A stretch of DNA of 64,000 nucleotides from an uncultured Lachnospiraceae bacterium (GTDB lineage Bacteria; Bacillota; Clostridia; Lachnospirales; Lachnospiraceae): NCBI GenBank assembly GCA_910578605.1, contig CAJTQG010000006.1, positions 32,540 through 96,539 on the forward strand. Direction: 5' to 3'. The position numbers and the translations under genes are program-made. The notes under the pieces are model-generated. The model did not search any database. It had not been told where the DNA came from and saw nothing but the letters and a program-made list of their open reading frames with translations. Below, piece by piece: positions 1 to 8,720 of this stretch. Position 1 is the stretch's first letter. Each line of letters begins with the position of its first letter.

Positions 1-131
1 TAGGTTTCATGACCGATTCCCATTACATGCCACACAGTATCTATCATTTTAATTCCAGTTTTGGAGGACATCTCGTACACCTTTAATTTCACCTCGTAGG
101 AGCCAATGTCAATAGCTGCAAAACGTGTCAT
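1..131 (-). CDS. Ppx/GppA-like phosphatase, N-terminal fragment
   Basis: Only the first 43 or so codons lie in the window; the gene runs off the left edge. The N-terminus reads MTRFAAIDIGSYEVKLKVYE, the phosphate-1 segment of the ASKHA fold (AxIDIGS) as in exopolyphosphatase/pppGpp phosphohydrolases, which act on polyphosphate or pppGpp in the cytoplasm. The ATG at 131 has a GGGAG ribosome site 8 nt upstream. It lies 170 bp downstream of pheA on the same strand. Another ASKHA-fold protein is possible because only motif one is visible. Confidence 0.6.
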   Translation of the reverse strand, partial: MTRFAAIDIGSYEVKLKVYEMSSKTGIKMIDTVWHVMGIGHET

Positions 132-301
132 AACTTCATCTCCCTTCCTATGTGTTTTTATATTCACGTATTTCAAATCAATATTTATCTCATTTTTCAA
201 ATCATAAATAACAATCCAATAAATGATACAAGCTTTTCATCCTTTTATTTTCTAGTGATAACCTATCTCTATAAAAATGACTCCTCTATTATCTCATTGT
301 T

Positions 302-1441
302 TTAATAATTACCTAAAATCTGCACCTTTCGCGCTTCCTCACAAACAGCATGCAGGGCATTTTTTACTGCTGCATCATGCAAATTCCCTTCAAATTCTAT
401 AAAGAAACGATATTCCCAACTTTTACCCACAATAGGTCTAGACTCAATTTTCGTTAAGTTTAAATCATTAAAAATAAAATGAGATAAAATTCCATAAAGA
501 CTTCCACTCTCATGGGGCAGCTCCAAATACAAAAATACTTTATCCGCATTTTTTTTACATACTGGCTCATTAGAAACAATTATGAATCTAGTAGCATTTT
601 TTTGATTATGTACAATATTTTCCTTCAATACCTTTAGGCCATAAATCTCCGCCGCTTCCTTGCTGGCAATAGCTGCCTGGGATTTATCCTGCTCCTCCAC
701 AACTTTTTTTGCGCTTCCAGCCGTATTTGCCTGTGCAATTTGCCGCCAATTGGGATATTGTTCTAAAAAGTCTGAGCACTGCATTAACCCTTGGGGATGT
801 GAATACACAGTATGTATATTAGATAACTCTGCCTCAGGAAGTCCTAAAAGCGCATGGGAAATTTTTATGTCTATGATATCCACAATAGTAGGATTATATT
901 TCACAAGCAAATCATACACATCATTGACAATTCCCGCTGTAGTATTTTCAATGGGAAGCACTCCATAGCTGCATTCTTTGTTGACAACGGCTTCCATCAC
1001 CTGACCAAAGGTTTTCACTGGCTGGCATTCTACATTTTCTCCAAAATATTTTTTGGATGCCACATAACTGTAGGCACCTGGTACTCCCTGATAAACCACT
1101 TTCTTTGTTTCTTTTGGAATATGTTCTACAATCCGAAAGGGCATATCAAGCCCCATATCTCTATCAATCATCGCCTGGTACTGAAGTTTTCTGCTGGTTG
1201 CCATAATTTGCTTAAACAACTCCTGTACGCCCTTTTTATTAAACTCACTATGAGCTAGTTCCTCTACCGCGCTTAATTTTTGCAGCTCTCTTTCCCTGTC
1301 TAGCACTTTTTTCCCTGTCTGCAGCTTTGTTTTTGCCACCTCCTTGCAAAGCGCCATTCTTTTTTCAAATAAACCTACCATTTCTTTATCTATCTCATCT
1401 AACTGTTTTCGTATATCCATTAAATCCATCTCTATCGTCAC
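302..1441 (-). CDS. pheA: bifunctional chorismate mutase / prephenate dehydratase (P-protein)
   Basis: Converts chorismate to prephenate and then to phenylpyruvate in phenylalanine synthesis. Three domains follow in order. An AroQ-type helical chorismate mutase covers about residues 5-90 (the DIRKQLDEIDKEM start is typical). Prephenate dehydratase covers about 113-290, with YQGVPGAYSYVA, the central PIENTTAGIVNDVYDLL and the NATRF catalytic motif. A C-terminal ACT domain carries ESRP, the phenylalanine-binding feedback site. The 379 residues are the normal family length. The start is uncertain: GTG at 1441 has AAGGA almost touching it, and an in-frame ATG four codons on is rather far from the same site. 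It lies 50 bp after cysK and is probably co-transcribed with it. Confidence 0.93.
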   Translation of the reverse strand: MTIEMDLMDIRKQLDEIDKEMVGLFEKRMALCKEVAKTKLQTGKKVLDRERELQKLSAVEELAHSEFNKKGVQELFKQIMATSRKLQYQAMIDRDMGLDMPFRIVEHIPKETKKVVYQGVPGAYSYVASKKYFGENVECQPVKTFGQVMEAVVNKECSYGVLPIENTTAGIVNDVYDLLVKYNPTIVDIIDIKISHALLGLPEAELSNIHTVYSHPQGLMQCSDFLEQYPNWRQIAQANTAGSAKKVVEEQDKSQAAIASKEAAEIYGLKVLKENIVHNQKNATRFIIVSNEPVCKKNADKVFLYLELPHESGSLYGILSHFIFNDLNLTKIESRPIVGKSWEYRFFIEFEGNLHDAAVKNALHAVCEEARKVQILGNY

Positions 1442-1491
1442 ATCCTTCTATCTGCTTTGTTTGTGTCCTTCCAAATATTATGATTTGTCAA

Positions 1492-2421
1492 TTAGTCATG
1501 AAATAAAGGGGTTGAGAAATATCTCTCCGCTGTATCCGGCAATACTGTCACAACCGTTTTTCCTTTTCCCAACTTCTTTGCCAGTTTTTTTGCCGCTGCC
1601 ACATTGGTACCGCTAGAAATTCCGCACATTATTCCCTCTAATCTTGCCAAATCCTTTGCCGTCTGGATTGCCTCCTCGTCTGTCACCACATAAATTTCAT
1701 CATATATTTCCTGATTTAAAATATCAGGAATCAGTCCATCCCCTATTCCCATCTGCAAATGCGTTCCGATAGTACCCCCTGCTAATATTGCTGCATTTTC
1801 CGGCTCCACTGCCCAAATTTCAATGTCAGGATTCTGAGCCTTCAATACCTCCCCAATGCCGGTTATCGTTCCTCCTGTTCCGATACCTGAACAAAATCCA
1901 TGAATCGGCCCTGCCACCTGCTCCATAATTTCTAGTCCTGTATGATGCCTGTGTGCACAGGGATTGGCTGGATTTTCAAACTGCTGCGGAACAAATACAT
2001 TGGGATTTTCTTCTGCCATCCTAAGAGCAGTCTGCAAACATTCATCAATACATGCGCCAATATTGCCATCATCATGAATCAGCTTAACTTTGGCCCCATA
2101 ATGCATCACTAATTTTCTTCTCTCCTCACTGACGGAATCAGGCATGATAATAATCGTCTGGTATCCCTTCACAGCACCAATTAATGCCAAACCGATTCCC
2201 TGGTTGCCGCTAGTTGGCTCTACAATAATCGTGTCCTTATGTATTTTTCCTTGCCGCTCTGCTTCCTCAATCATATTCAGTGCGGTTCTAGTCTTAATAG
2301 AGCCTCCTACATTTAAACCTTCAAATTTTACTAGTATCTGTGCCTCATCCTCCTGTGCCATGCGATTTAAACGAATCATAGGTGTATGCCCAACTGCTTC
2401 CAATATATTCTTATATACCAT
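1492..2421 (-). CDS. cysK: cysteine synthase (O-acetylserine sulfhydrylase)
   Basis: PLP-dependent fold-type II enzyme that makes cysteine from O-acetylserine and sulfide. The Schiff-base lysine sits in GGSIKTRTALNMIE, the substrate loop reads EPTSGNQGIGLA and the phosphate-binding glycine loop is GIGTGGTITG. At about 309 residues it has the usual length. An upstream in-frame ATG at 2445 exists, but the AGAAAGGA ribosome site is correctly placed for the ATG at 2421, so I use that start. Promoter-like sequences and an inverted repeat lie directly upstream. pheA follows after 50 bp. No serine acetyltransferase gene is adjacent. Confidence 0.93.
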   Translation of the reverse strand: MVYKNILEAVGHTPMIRLNRMAQEDEAQILVKFEGLNVGGSIKTRTALNMIEEAERQGKIHKDTIIVEPTSGNQGIGLALIGAVKGYQTIIIMPDSVSEERRKLVMHYGAKVKLIHDDGNIGACIDECLQTALRMAEENPNVFVPQQFENPANPCAHRHHTGLEIMEQVAGPIHGFCSGIGTGGTITGIGEVLKAQNPDIEIWAVEPENAAILAGGTIGTHLQMGIGDGLIPDILNQEIYDEIYVVTDEEAIQTAKDLARLEGIMCGISSGTNVAAAKKLAKKLGKGKTVVTVLPDTAERYFSTPLFHD

Positions 2422-2455
2422 TATTTTTATCCTTTCTGCTGACAACAGATTCTAT

Positions 2456-2503
2456 ATTATATGTATGAAATCACAGACAGGAACATGTATATGCCCTGTC
2501 TGT
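2456..2503 (-). promoter_or_regulatory. proximal cysK promoter with a 9-bp inverted repeat
   Basis: Read on the minus strand, TTCCTG (2478-2483), 16 nt, then TATAAT (2456-2461) precede cysK. A perfect 9-bp inverted repeat, ACAGACAGG (2473-2481) and CCTGTCTGT (2495-2503) with a 13-nt gap, overlaps the weak -35. No T-run follows, so it looks like an operator or a 5'-leader hairpin, not a terminator. The regulator is unknown. Confidence 0.45.
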
Positions 2504-2597
2504 TCACTATCTTTTTACATTATTGCTGATTTCACTGGCTATTAAACGCCGCATCCTCAGTTTTGCAGCTTTAGCCACATTGTTGTCACTGACAAAT

Positions 2598-2626
2598 ATT
2601 GTATCAGATTCTTATTGATTATTCAA
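2598..2626 (-). promoter_or_regulatory. distal cysK sigma-A promoter
   Basis: TTGAAT (2621-2626), 17 nt, TACAAT (2598-2603) on the minus strand. It would give cysK a leader of roughly 165 nt. That leader contains an open frame without a good start, ending in residues RLIASEISNNVKR just before the 9-bp repeat. Confidence 0.5.
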
Positions 2627-2655
2627 GTATTCCCCCTCCGGCTTTCCCCAAAATA

Positions 2656-5600
2656 CTATTGAACACAAAATGTGAGTTTTTTCTTGATTCCCGCTTTATT
2701 TTCTGCCACAATCTTGTATTTTCCTTTTTTCTTTATATCAAATTTACCTTTTCTCAGACTTTTTCTGCTTATTTTCTTATCATTTATCTTTACATATGAA
2801 ATGCCGCTTTCTTTATCCCCAAAAGCTACTGTAACTTTTTTATTATATTTTCCTTTGTTTTTCACTCCCTTCAACTTTGGCCCTGTCCTGTCTATAATAA
2901 ACATTTGGCTCTGCACGCAGCATGTGTCTCCTGCAGGAGCTACAATTTTGAAATATTCAATTAGTTTTATCCCTTTTTTCACATTTAAATGCCCTTTCTT
3001 GCTCTGTTTCCAACTTAGCTTATCTGGATTTTTCCCTTTCTTTACTGTCTTGAAAAACACTTTATATCCATAATCCAGCAATTTTTTAAAAGAAAATCTA
3101 ATGGTCTTTTTCCCACAATATATTTCTGTTCCTATTTTCTTTTTCTCATTAATCTTAATAGCTGTATTGCATTTTATATTTTTAATAATACCAACCTTGC
3201 TCTCCTTCTTCCCCTGTCCTTGGTTGTAATTTTTCCCACCTGATACATAAGACTTGCCATCTGTGCCGTTCTTATTTTTTACATTGTTATTATCGTCTTC
3301 TTGCTTTCCGGCGGGAAATCTATTATTCATCTCTTTTCCAACCACACATAACATAGTTTTTAACTCTCCGCTGCTCACCTGAATCTGATTATTCCCCTTT
3401 GACAATATTGTAGGAACAATGTTAAAATCCAATATCTCTTCCTTACAGCCATTATTATATAGCTTTGTGACTTTGATGTGGGCTGGCACCACCTTAGTTC
3501 CTTCCATTGTATCTCCCATATAAACAGCTAAAATTCCCGTTGCGGTCTTCTCTCTCCCCTCTAGGCTCAAATAACAGGTTTTATCCAATGCCTTTATGCA
3601 TATAGAATTCATACCTGCCTGAATATCATAATTGCCCAACTCATATTCTTTCATTTCCTCCTTTTTTCCATTATCATAATATCCAAATACATGCAGCTTT
3701 CCTTGATCTATAGCCATTCCCTCCAAAATTTGTCCATCATAGGAAGCGCCAATTTCTAACAAAGAAGGTTCCTTTCCTTCAATTTTCAATTGTGTACTTA
3801 TATTTTCATATTGTATTTGCAGTACATTTTCCCCCAGCTCTATTTTTTTCTCCTCCACATAATATCCAGTAATCTCCTCACAACTTCCATTATCATAGTA
3901 TGCTAAAACTTTAAGCTTTTCACCCCTTAGAAACATTCCTGCTGTCACCTTCTCATCCCTGTATTCCCCATGAATTGCAACTATTTTTTTCTTTTTTCCT
4001 ATAACCTTTACAGTGCCTGACACATTTTCAAAATCAATTTTTACCTCATTTTCTCCCTGTCGAATCTGATAATCTTCTATAGTGTAAGCATCACAGTTCT
4101 CACAAGTATCATTGTCAAACCACAACAACACCTGCAGTTTGCTCCTGTCTAACAAAGCCCCTTCTGTCACATCCCCTAAATACTGCCCCGTAATACCTAC
4201 AATACTTTTTTTCACCCCATATACTGGACAGCTTGCACTGCATTCTCCATACTCCACCTCTATATAATTGATTCCAGGTACAATATTTTTCTTATGAAGA
4301 CTATATTCTACCAGCTCCTCCTGAGTATCATTATCATAGTAAGCTGTCACCTTCAATTTTTCACTCTCCGGCTCATTCCCCTCTAGTACCTCCCCATCAT
4401 ACCATACAGTCAAATATTTGATTGTCTTAGCTTTTCTTTTTACCTTCAATAAAGTTTGTTTATTTTTATAGGAAAGCACCAGTTCATTTTCTCCTGCTCC
4501 GCTGCCTCTCACCCACTCCTCTGACAAACTTATATCCTTTTCTTCTGCCCTTATCCTCTCTGTAGTTCCATTGTTATAATACAAGGTAACCTGAATTTTT
4601 GACCTGTCCAATCTACACTCCTCCAGCACCTCCCCCTCATATACTGCTTCTATTGCATCTAAGCTTTTTTTAGTTCGCACAACGTTTAATATGCAGGAAC
4701 ACCCTTGGTAGGTTAAGGTAATCACCGATATTCCATCTCCCTCACCCTCTGTTATTCTTGTGGAATAGTGAATCTCCTCACTTTTTCCATCCAATGTCTC
4801 TCTTGCTCCATTATTATAGTTTACAAGCAGTACCACATTTGACAAATCAATTTCCATTCCCTCTAAAACACTTCCATTGTATGACGCACTTAGGGAAGTT
4901 ACTTTTTTAGGTATAATTTCCACACTGGTCCTTGCAGTCACACCGCAATAACTTGCCTCAATATTTATAAGACCTTTTCCATCATTCCAGCTTTCCCCTT
5001 TGTTTATTTTAATGCCTCTGTCATTTCCATATAATGTATATGTGCCAAAATACTGGGACACACAAGTCAATTTTACTAACCCCTGCATCAAAGAATCCCC
5101 CTGTAAAATTTTATCTCCTTGATAAACAATATCCATTCGTAAAATATTATCTGTAATGGGAATCACCTGTTCCACTTCCGGATTCCTTGTCTTAGAATAT
5201 ATGTGCTCTAAGCTGCAGTTCAAAAAGGCATTCTCACTGATTTTCACAATACGATTGCTGTCCTTCACAACAAATGACTCTATTTGATGACACCCCTCAA
5301 ATATTCCAGCATCCAGACTATACAATCCATCCCCAAAATATATATTGACAATTCCCTTCAAAGATGGATAATTGTAAAATGCCCCCTTTCCAATTGAATA
5401 ATTGCCACTGCCCAATTGCATATTTTCAACAACTGTACCAATAAATGCTTTTTCCTTCATCTCCACTTCCATTTGCTCCATAGATAATCTTGAGATAGTT
5501 GAAAAACAAATTCCGTTGCTCTCTATCACCATTCTTCCCCATTCGCAGTTCATCTCTTCAATATTGCAATATCCCAAAGAAACCTCATCCAGATAATAAG

Positions 5601-6075
5601 TTCCTCCCCGAAAATCCAAATGCAAACTCCGGTTTCTCTGAAAAAGATATTTTCCCAAATAATAAGTACCGCCTCCAAAGAAAAATCTTCCCTGGGCATT
5701 GCCAAAGGCGTTGCTCCCTATGTACACAGTCCCTCTTCTATCCTCAAAAACCATTTCCTCCACTGCAAGCTCCTTGTAAGAAAGCAAAAAGTTATCCGGC
5801 ACCATAGATACAGATGGTTTAAAAATTATTTTTTTAATCTGCTCATAGCACCCTATATCTTGTGGTTCCCATTCTCCTTCACCATCAATCGTCAGCACAC
5901 CGTTATCGTCTAGTGTCCAATGTACAGACTCACTGAAGTCCCCTTGATTTGTCACACCTGCCCACACACATATCCCATTTAAAAAGTTGGTTTCTTTAAA
6001 AATAAGCATAAAAAATAAACCTATGCCAATTATCACCTGCCACAGCATTGCATTTTTCTCTATTTTCCTTATCAT
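2656..6075 (-). CDS. large exported surface protein with seven tandem Ig-like repeats
   Basis: About 1139 residues. A hydrophobic segment near residues 12-32 (MLWQVIIGIGLFFMLIF) acts as signal or anchor. Residues about 40-310 look like a BspA/leucine-rich-type region of short segments (YIGSNAF, SIGKGAFYN, SFVVKDSN). From about residue 395 to 880 there are seven degenerate repeats of about 70-80 residues, each opening like YNGSVLEG and carrying YYDNG or YYNNG before an acidic strand, consistent with bacterial Ig-like adhesin domains. An NK-rich linker and a lysine-rich C-terminus follow, with no LPXTG signal. The start at 6075 is chosen because GGGAG lies 8 nt upstream; ATG at 6093 lacks a site. 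The binding target cannot be told from sequence. Confidence 0.75.
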   Translation of the reverse strand: MIRKIEKNAMLWQVIIGIGLFFMLIFKETNFLNGICVWAGVTNQGDFSESVHWTLDDNGVLTIDGEGEWEPQDIGCYEQIKKIIFKPSVSMVPDNFLLSYKELAVEEMVFEDRRGTVYIGSNAFGNAQGRFFFGGGTYYLGKYLFQRNRSLHLDFRGGTYYLDEVSLGYCNIEEMNCEWGRMVIESNGICFSTISRLSMEQMEVEMKEKAFIGTVVENMQLGSGNYSIGKGAFYNYPSLKGIVNIYFGDGLYSLDAGIFEGCHQIESFVVKDSNRIVKISENAFLNCSLEHIYSKTRNPEVEQVIPITDNILRMDIVYQGDKILQGDSLMQGLVKLTCVSQYFGTYTLYGNDRGIKINKGESWNDGKGLINIEASYCGVTARTSVEIIPKKVTSLSASYNGSVLEGMEIDLSNVVLLVNYNNGARETLDGKSEEIHYSTRITEGEGDGISVITLTYQGCSCILNVVRTKKSLDAIEAVYEGEVLEECRLDRSKIQVTLYYNNGTTERIRAEEKDISLSEEWVRGSGAGENELVLSYKNKQTLLKVKRKAKTIKYLTVWYDGEVLEGNEPESEKLKVTAYYDNDTQEELVEYSLHKKNIVPGINYIEVEYGECSASCPVYGVKKSIVGITGQYLGDVTEGALLDRSKLQVLLWFDNDTCENCDAYTIEDYQIRQGENEVKIDFENVSGTVKVIGKKKKIVAIHGEYRDEKVTAGMFLRGEKLKVLAYYDNGSCEEITGYYVEEKKIELGENVLQIQYENISTQLKIEGKEPSLLEIGASYDGQILEGMAIDQGKLHVFGYYDNGKKEEMKEYELGNYDIQAGMNSICIKALDKTCYLSLEGREKTATGILAVYMGDTMEGTKVVPAHIKVTKLYNNGCKEEILDFNIVPTILSKGNNQIQVSSGELKTMLCVVGKEMNNRFPAGKQEDDNNNVKNKNGTDGKSYVSGGKNYNQGQGKKESKVGIIKNIKCNTAIKINEKKKIGTEIYCGKKTIRFSFKKLLDYGYKVFFKTVKKGKNPDKLSWKQSKKGHLNVKKGIKLIEYFKIVAPAGDTCCVQSQMFIIDRTGPKLKGVKNKGKYNKKVTVAFGDKESGISYVKINDKKISRKSLRKGKFDIKKKGKYKIVAENKAGIKKKLTFCVQ

Positions 6076-6199
6076 ATTAAATCTCCCTTCCATAATGTCT
6101 GTCGGAAGGACTGGGGAATGAATTTATGAAAATAAATTCTATGAATCACTCAGAATGTGAAACAACACAAGATATATAATATACCTGCTGTTTCCAAAA

Positions 6200-6229
6200 A
6201 TTATATCATCTTTTTTCATACAAAATCAA
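6200..6229 (-). promoter_or_regulatory. promoter of the Ig-repeat surface protein
   Basis: TTGATT (6224-6229), 18 nt, then TATAAT (6200-6205) with an extended TGA before it, on the minus strand. It diverges from the argH promoter. Confidence 0.55.
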
Positions 6230-6265
6230 GAAAATTTCTCTTAAATTTTCATTAAGTTTTTACCA

Positions 6266-6294
6266 TTGTTATTTTTTTCTTTCAATGCTATACT
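6266..6294 (+). promoter_or_regulatory. argH promoter
   Basis: TTGTTA (6266-6271), 17 nt, TATACT (6289-6294), about 33 bp before argH. The ribosome site GTGAGGAA precedes the ATG. No ARG-box palindrome was recognised. Confidence 0.6.
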
Positions 6295-6327
6295 ACTTGT
6301 AAAAAATAGAAAAGTGAGGAATTTACT

Positions 6328-7704
6328 ATGAAATTATGGGGTGGACGCTTCACCAAGGAAACCAATCAGCTAGTACATAACTTTAATGCATCTCTCTCCT
6401 TTGACCAGAAATTTTATCACCAAGATATTCAGGGCAGCATTGCCCATGTCACTATGTTAGAGCGACAGGGAATTATAACAAAAGAAGATAAAGAGACAAT
6501 TGTACATGGTCTTGAAGAAATTCTGTCAGATATTGAAAATGGTCATTTATTATTTTCCCCGGAGCATGAGGATATTCACAGCTTTGTGGAAGCAAATCTT
6601 ATCCAGCGTATTGGGGAGGCTGGAAAACGTCTGCACACAGGCAGAAGCCGCAACGACCAGGTAGCCTTAGATATGCGCTTATACACAAGAGACGAAATAG
6701 ATGCCACTCATATTTTAATTGTGGAGCTGCTTCACACCCTGCTTTCCATTATGGAAGAAAACATTCACACCTACATGCCGGGATTTACCCATCTGCAAAA
6801 AGCCCAGCCAGTCACATTAGCTCACCATATCGGCGCCTACTTTGAAATGTTTAAGAGGGACAGGGAACGGCTTATCGATATCCGTAACCGCATGAACTAC
6901 TGTCCTTTAGGCTCCGGCGCTCTCGCTGGCACCACCTATCCTCTAGATAGAGATTACACTGCCTCCCTGCTAGGTTTTTATGGTCCCACTTTAAACAGCA
7001 TGGACGGTGTCTCCGACAGAGATTATCTCATTGAATTTTTAAGCGCACTGTCCACTATAATGATGCACTTAAGCCGTTTTTGCGAGGAAATCATTATATG
7101 GAATTCCAATGAATATCAATTTGTAGAAATTGACGATTCCTACAGTACGGGAAGCAGCATTATGCCCCAAAAGAAAAATCCAGATATTGCTGAATTAATT
7201 CGCGGAAAAACCGGACGTGTCTATGGAGCTTTGACATCTCTTCTCACTACAATGAAAGGAATTCCTCTAGCATACAACAAAGATATGCAGGAGGACAAAG
7301 AGCTGTCCTTTGACGCTATTGACACTGTAAAAGGCTGCCTTTCCCTCTTCAATGGCATGATATCTTCAATGAAATTTTGTAGCGAGACTATGGAAAATAG
7401 TGCAAAAAATGGTTTTACCAACGCTACTGACGCCGCAGATTACTTGGTAAATCACGGCGTTCCCTTCCGTGATGCCCACGGTATCGTAGGTCAATTAGTG
7501 CTGTACTGTATTGATAAAAACATCTCCTTAGATAATATGACATTAGAGGAGTACAAGAGGATCAGTCCAGTATTTGAGGAGGATATCTATGATGCCATCT
7601 CCTTGAAAACCTGTGTTGAAAAACGCTTGACAATAGGCGCTCCCAGCTCCCAGGCAATGAAGCATGTCATTGCCATAGAAAAAGATTATCTTCAGAATCT
7701 CTAA
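6328..7704 (+). CDS. argH: argininosuccinate lyase
   Basis: Last step of arginine synthesis: splits argininosuccinate into arginine and fumarate, acting as a cytoplasmic homotetramer of the aspartase/fumarase superfamily. The N-terminus KLWGGRFTKETN is diagnostic, the middle has HTGRSRNDQVALD, and the superfamily signature GSSIMPQKKNPDIAE is intact. The 458 residues match the family. The ATG has a clear GAGGA site 6 nt upstream. argG is not in the window. It is the only plus-strand gene in the first 13 kb and is followed by a long perfect inverted repeat. Confidence 0.96.
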   Translation: MKLWGGRFTKETNQLVHNFNASLSFDQKFYHQDIQGSIAHVTMLERQGIITKEDKETIVHGLEEILSDIENGHLLFSPEHEDIHSFVEANLIQRIGEAGKRLHTGRSRNDQVALDMRLYTRDEIDATHILIVELLHTLLSIMEENIHTYMPGFTHLQKAQPVTLAHHIGAYFEMFKRDRERLIDIRNRMNYCPLGSGALAGTTYPLDRDYTASLLGFYGPTLNSMDGVSDRDYLIEFLSALSTIMMHLSRFCEEIIIWNSNEYQFVEIDDSYSTGSSIMPQKKNPDIAELIRGKTGRVYGALTSLLTTMKGIPLAYNKDMQEDKELSFDAIDTVKGCLSLFNGMISSMKFCSETMENSAKNGFTNATDAADYLVNHGVPFRDAHGIVGQLVLYCIDKNISLDNMTLEEYKRISPVFEEDIYDAISLKTCVEKRLTIGAPSSQAMKHVIAIEKDYLQNL

Positions 7705-7730
7705 TCTATCTAGACAATATTTTAACTAAG

Positions 7731-7794
7731 TCAATAACCCCCCAGTTTTGCTGCCCATCTAACTTGATACGCAGCAAAACTGGGGGGTTATTGA
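7731..7794. repeat. perfect 24-bp inverted repeat between convergent genes
   Basis: Arms 7731-7754 and 7771-7794 are exact reverse complements (left arm starts TCAATAACCCCCC), with a 16-nt loop. It sits between the 3' ends of argH (+) and the MscS gene (-). It probably works as a bidirectional transcription barrier, but there is no run of T on either side, and the stem is longer than a usual terminator. Confidence 0.7.
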
Positions 7795-7852
7795 GTCCTG
7801 CCCCATACATCAGCCATATATATACCACATCTGTATTACCCTAGACGCCCAA

Positions 7853-8713
7853 CTAATGACTTACATGCTCCACAAGATGAACGTCCATCTGCTGAAACGG
7901 AATTTGAACCCCATGTTCCTCAAACCTTTCCTTCACCTGTTCTATAAGCTCTGCCCTCACTGTCCAGTAATCTTCCTTTTTCACCCAGACTCTCAGGGCA
8001 ATTGTCACTTGACTTTCCTCTAAATCTGTAATAAACACATCCACATCCTGCTCCTGCAGTACAAGACTGTGTCCCCTTGCCTCCTTTTCTAGCAGTGCTT
8101 TTGCCAGCTTTACATCATTATCGTAGGCAATTCCAAATTTCATATCCACCCTTCTCGTCTCAAATGCAGTGTTATTGATTAAATGACTGTTGGCAAGACT
8201 GCCGTTGGGAATCACCACCATGCGATTATCATTTGTAACGAGATGAGTGTAAAATAAATCAATTCTGCTAACCTTTCCCTCCTGTCCGCTTCCCCCGTCA
8301 ATAATATAATCCCCCACCACAAAAGGCTTAATCAATAAGATCAACACACCTCCGGCAAAATTAGAAAGGCTTCCCTGCATGGACAAACCAATTGCCAGAC
8401 CTGCAGAACCCAACACAGCTATAAAAGAGGTCGTCTCAATTCCCACCTTATTGCAGATAATAATCAACAAGATACCATACATTACAGCTCGAATAAGAGA
8501 TATCAAAAATTTTCTGACACTGATTTCCATATGTCCTTTTTCAAATATCTGATTTACAAGCTTTAAAAGCCACTTAATCAAAATCTTGCTGCCGACAAAA
8601 AAGATAAGCAGCGCTATAATAATATTGATTCCAAAGGACATAATCCTATCCAAAAATTGTTCTAACACGGCAAACATACGCTCTACCGCTATATTGGCAA
8701 CAAATATATTCAT
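7853..8713 (-). CDS. MscS-family small-conductance mechanosensitive channel
   Basis: Integral membrane channel that opens under membrane tension to release solutes on hypo-osmotic shock. About 286 residues, the size of E. coli MscS. Three transmembrane segments lie near residues 25-45, 65-85 and 92-125. The last is the Gly/Ala-rich pore helix (GSAGLAIGLSMQGSLSNFAG), followed by the beta-domain signature LIKPFVVGDYI and VVIPNGSLANS. The gene begins 8 bp after the glgB stop, with AGGAAAGAG before the ATG, so it is translationally close to glgB and probably in its operon. Confidence 0.9.
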   Translation of the reverse strand: MNIFVANIAVERMFAVLEQFLDRIMSFGINIIIALLIFFVGSKILIKWLLKLVNQIFEKGHMEISVRKFLISLIRAVMYGILLIIICNKVGIETTSFIAVLGSAGLAIGLSMQGSLSNFAGGVLILLIKPFVVGDYIIDGGSGQEGKVSRIDLFYTHLVTNDNRMVVIPNGSLANSHLINNTAFETRRVDMKFGIAYDNDVKLAKALLEKEARGHSLVLQEQDVDVFITDLEESQVTIALRVWVKKEDYWTVRAELIEQVKERFEEHGVQIPFQQMDVHLVEHVSH

Positions 8714-8720
8714 CTCTTTC

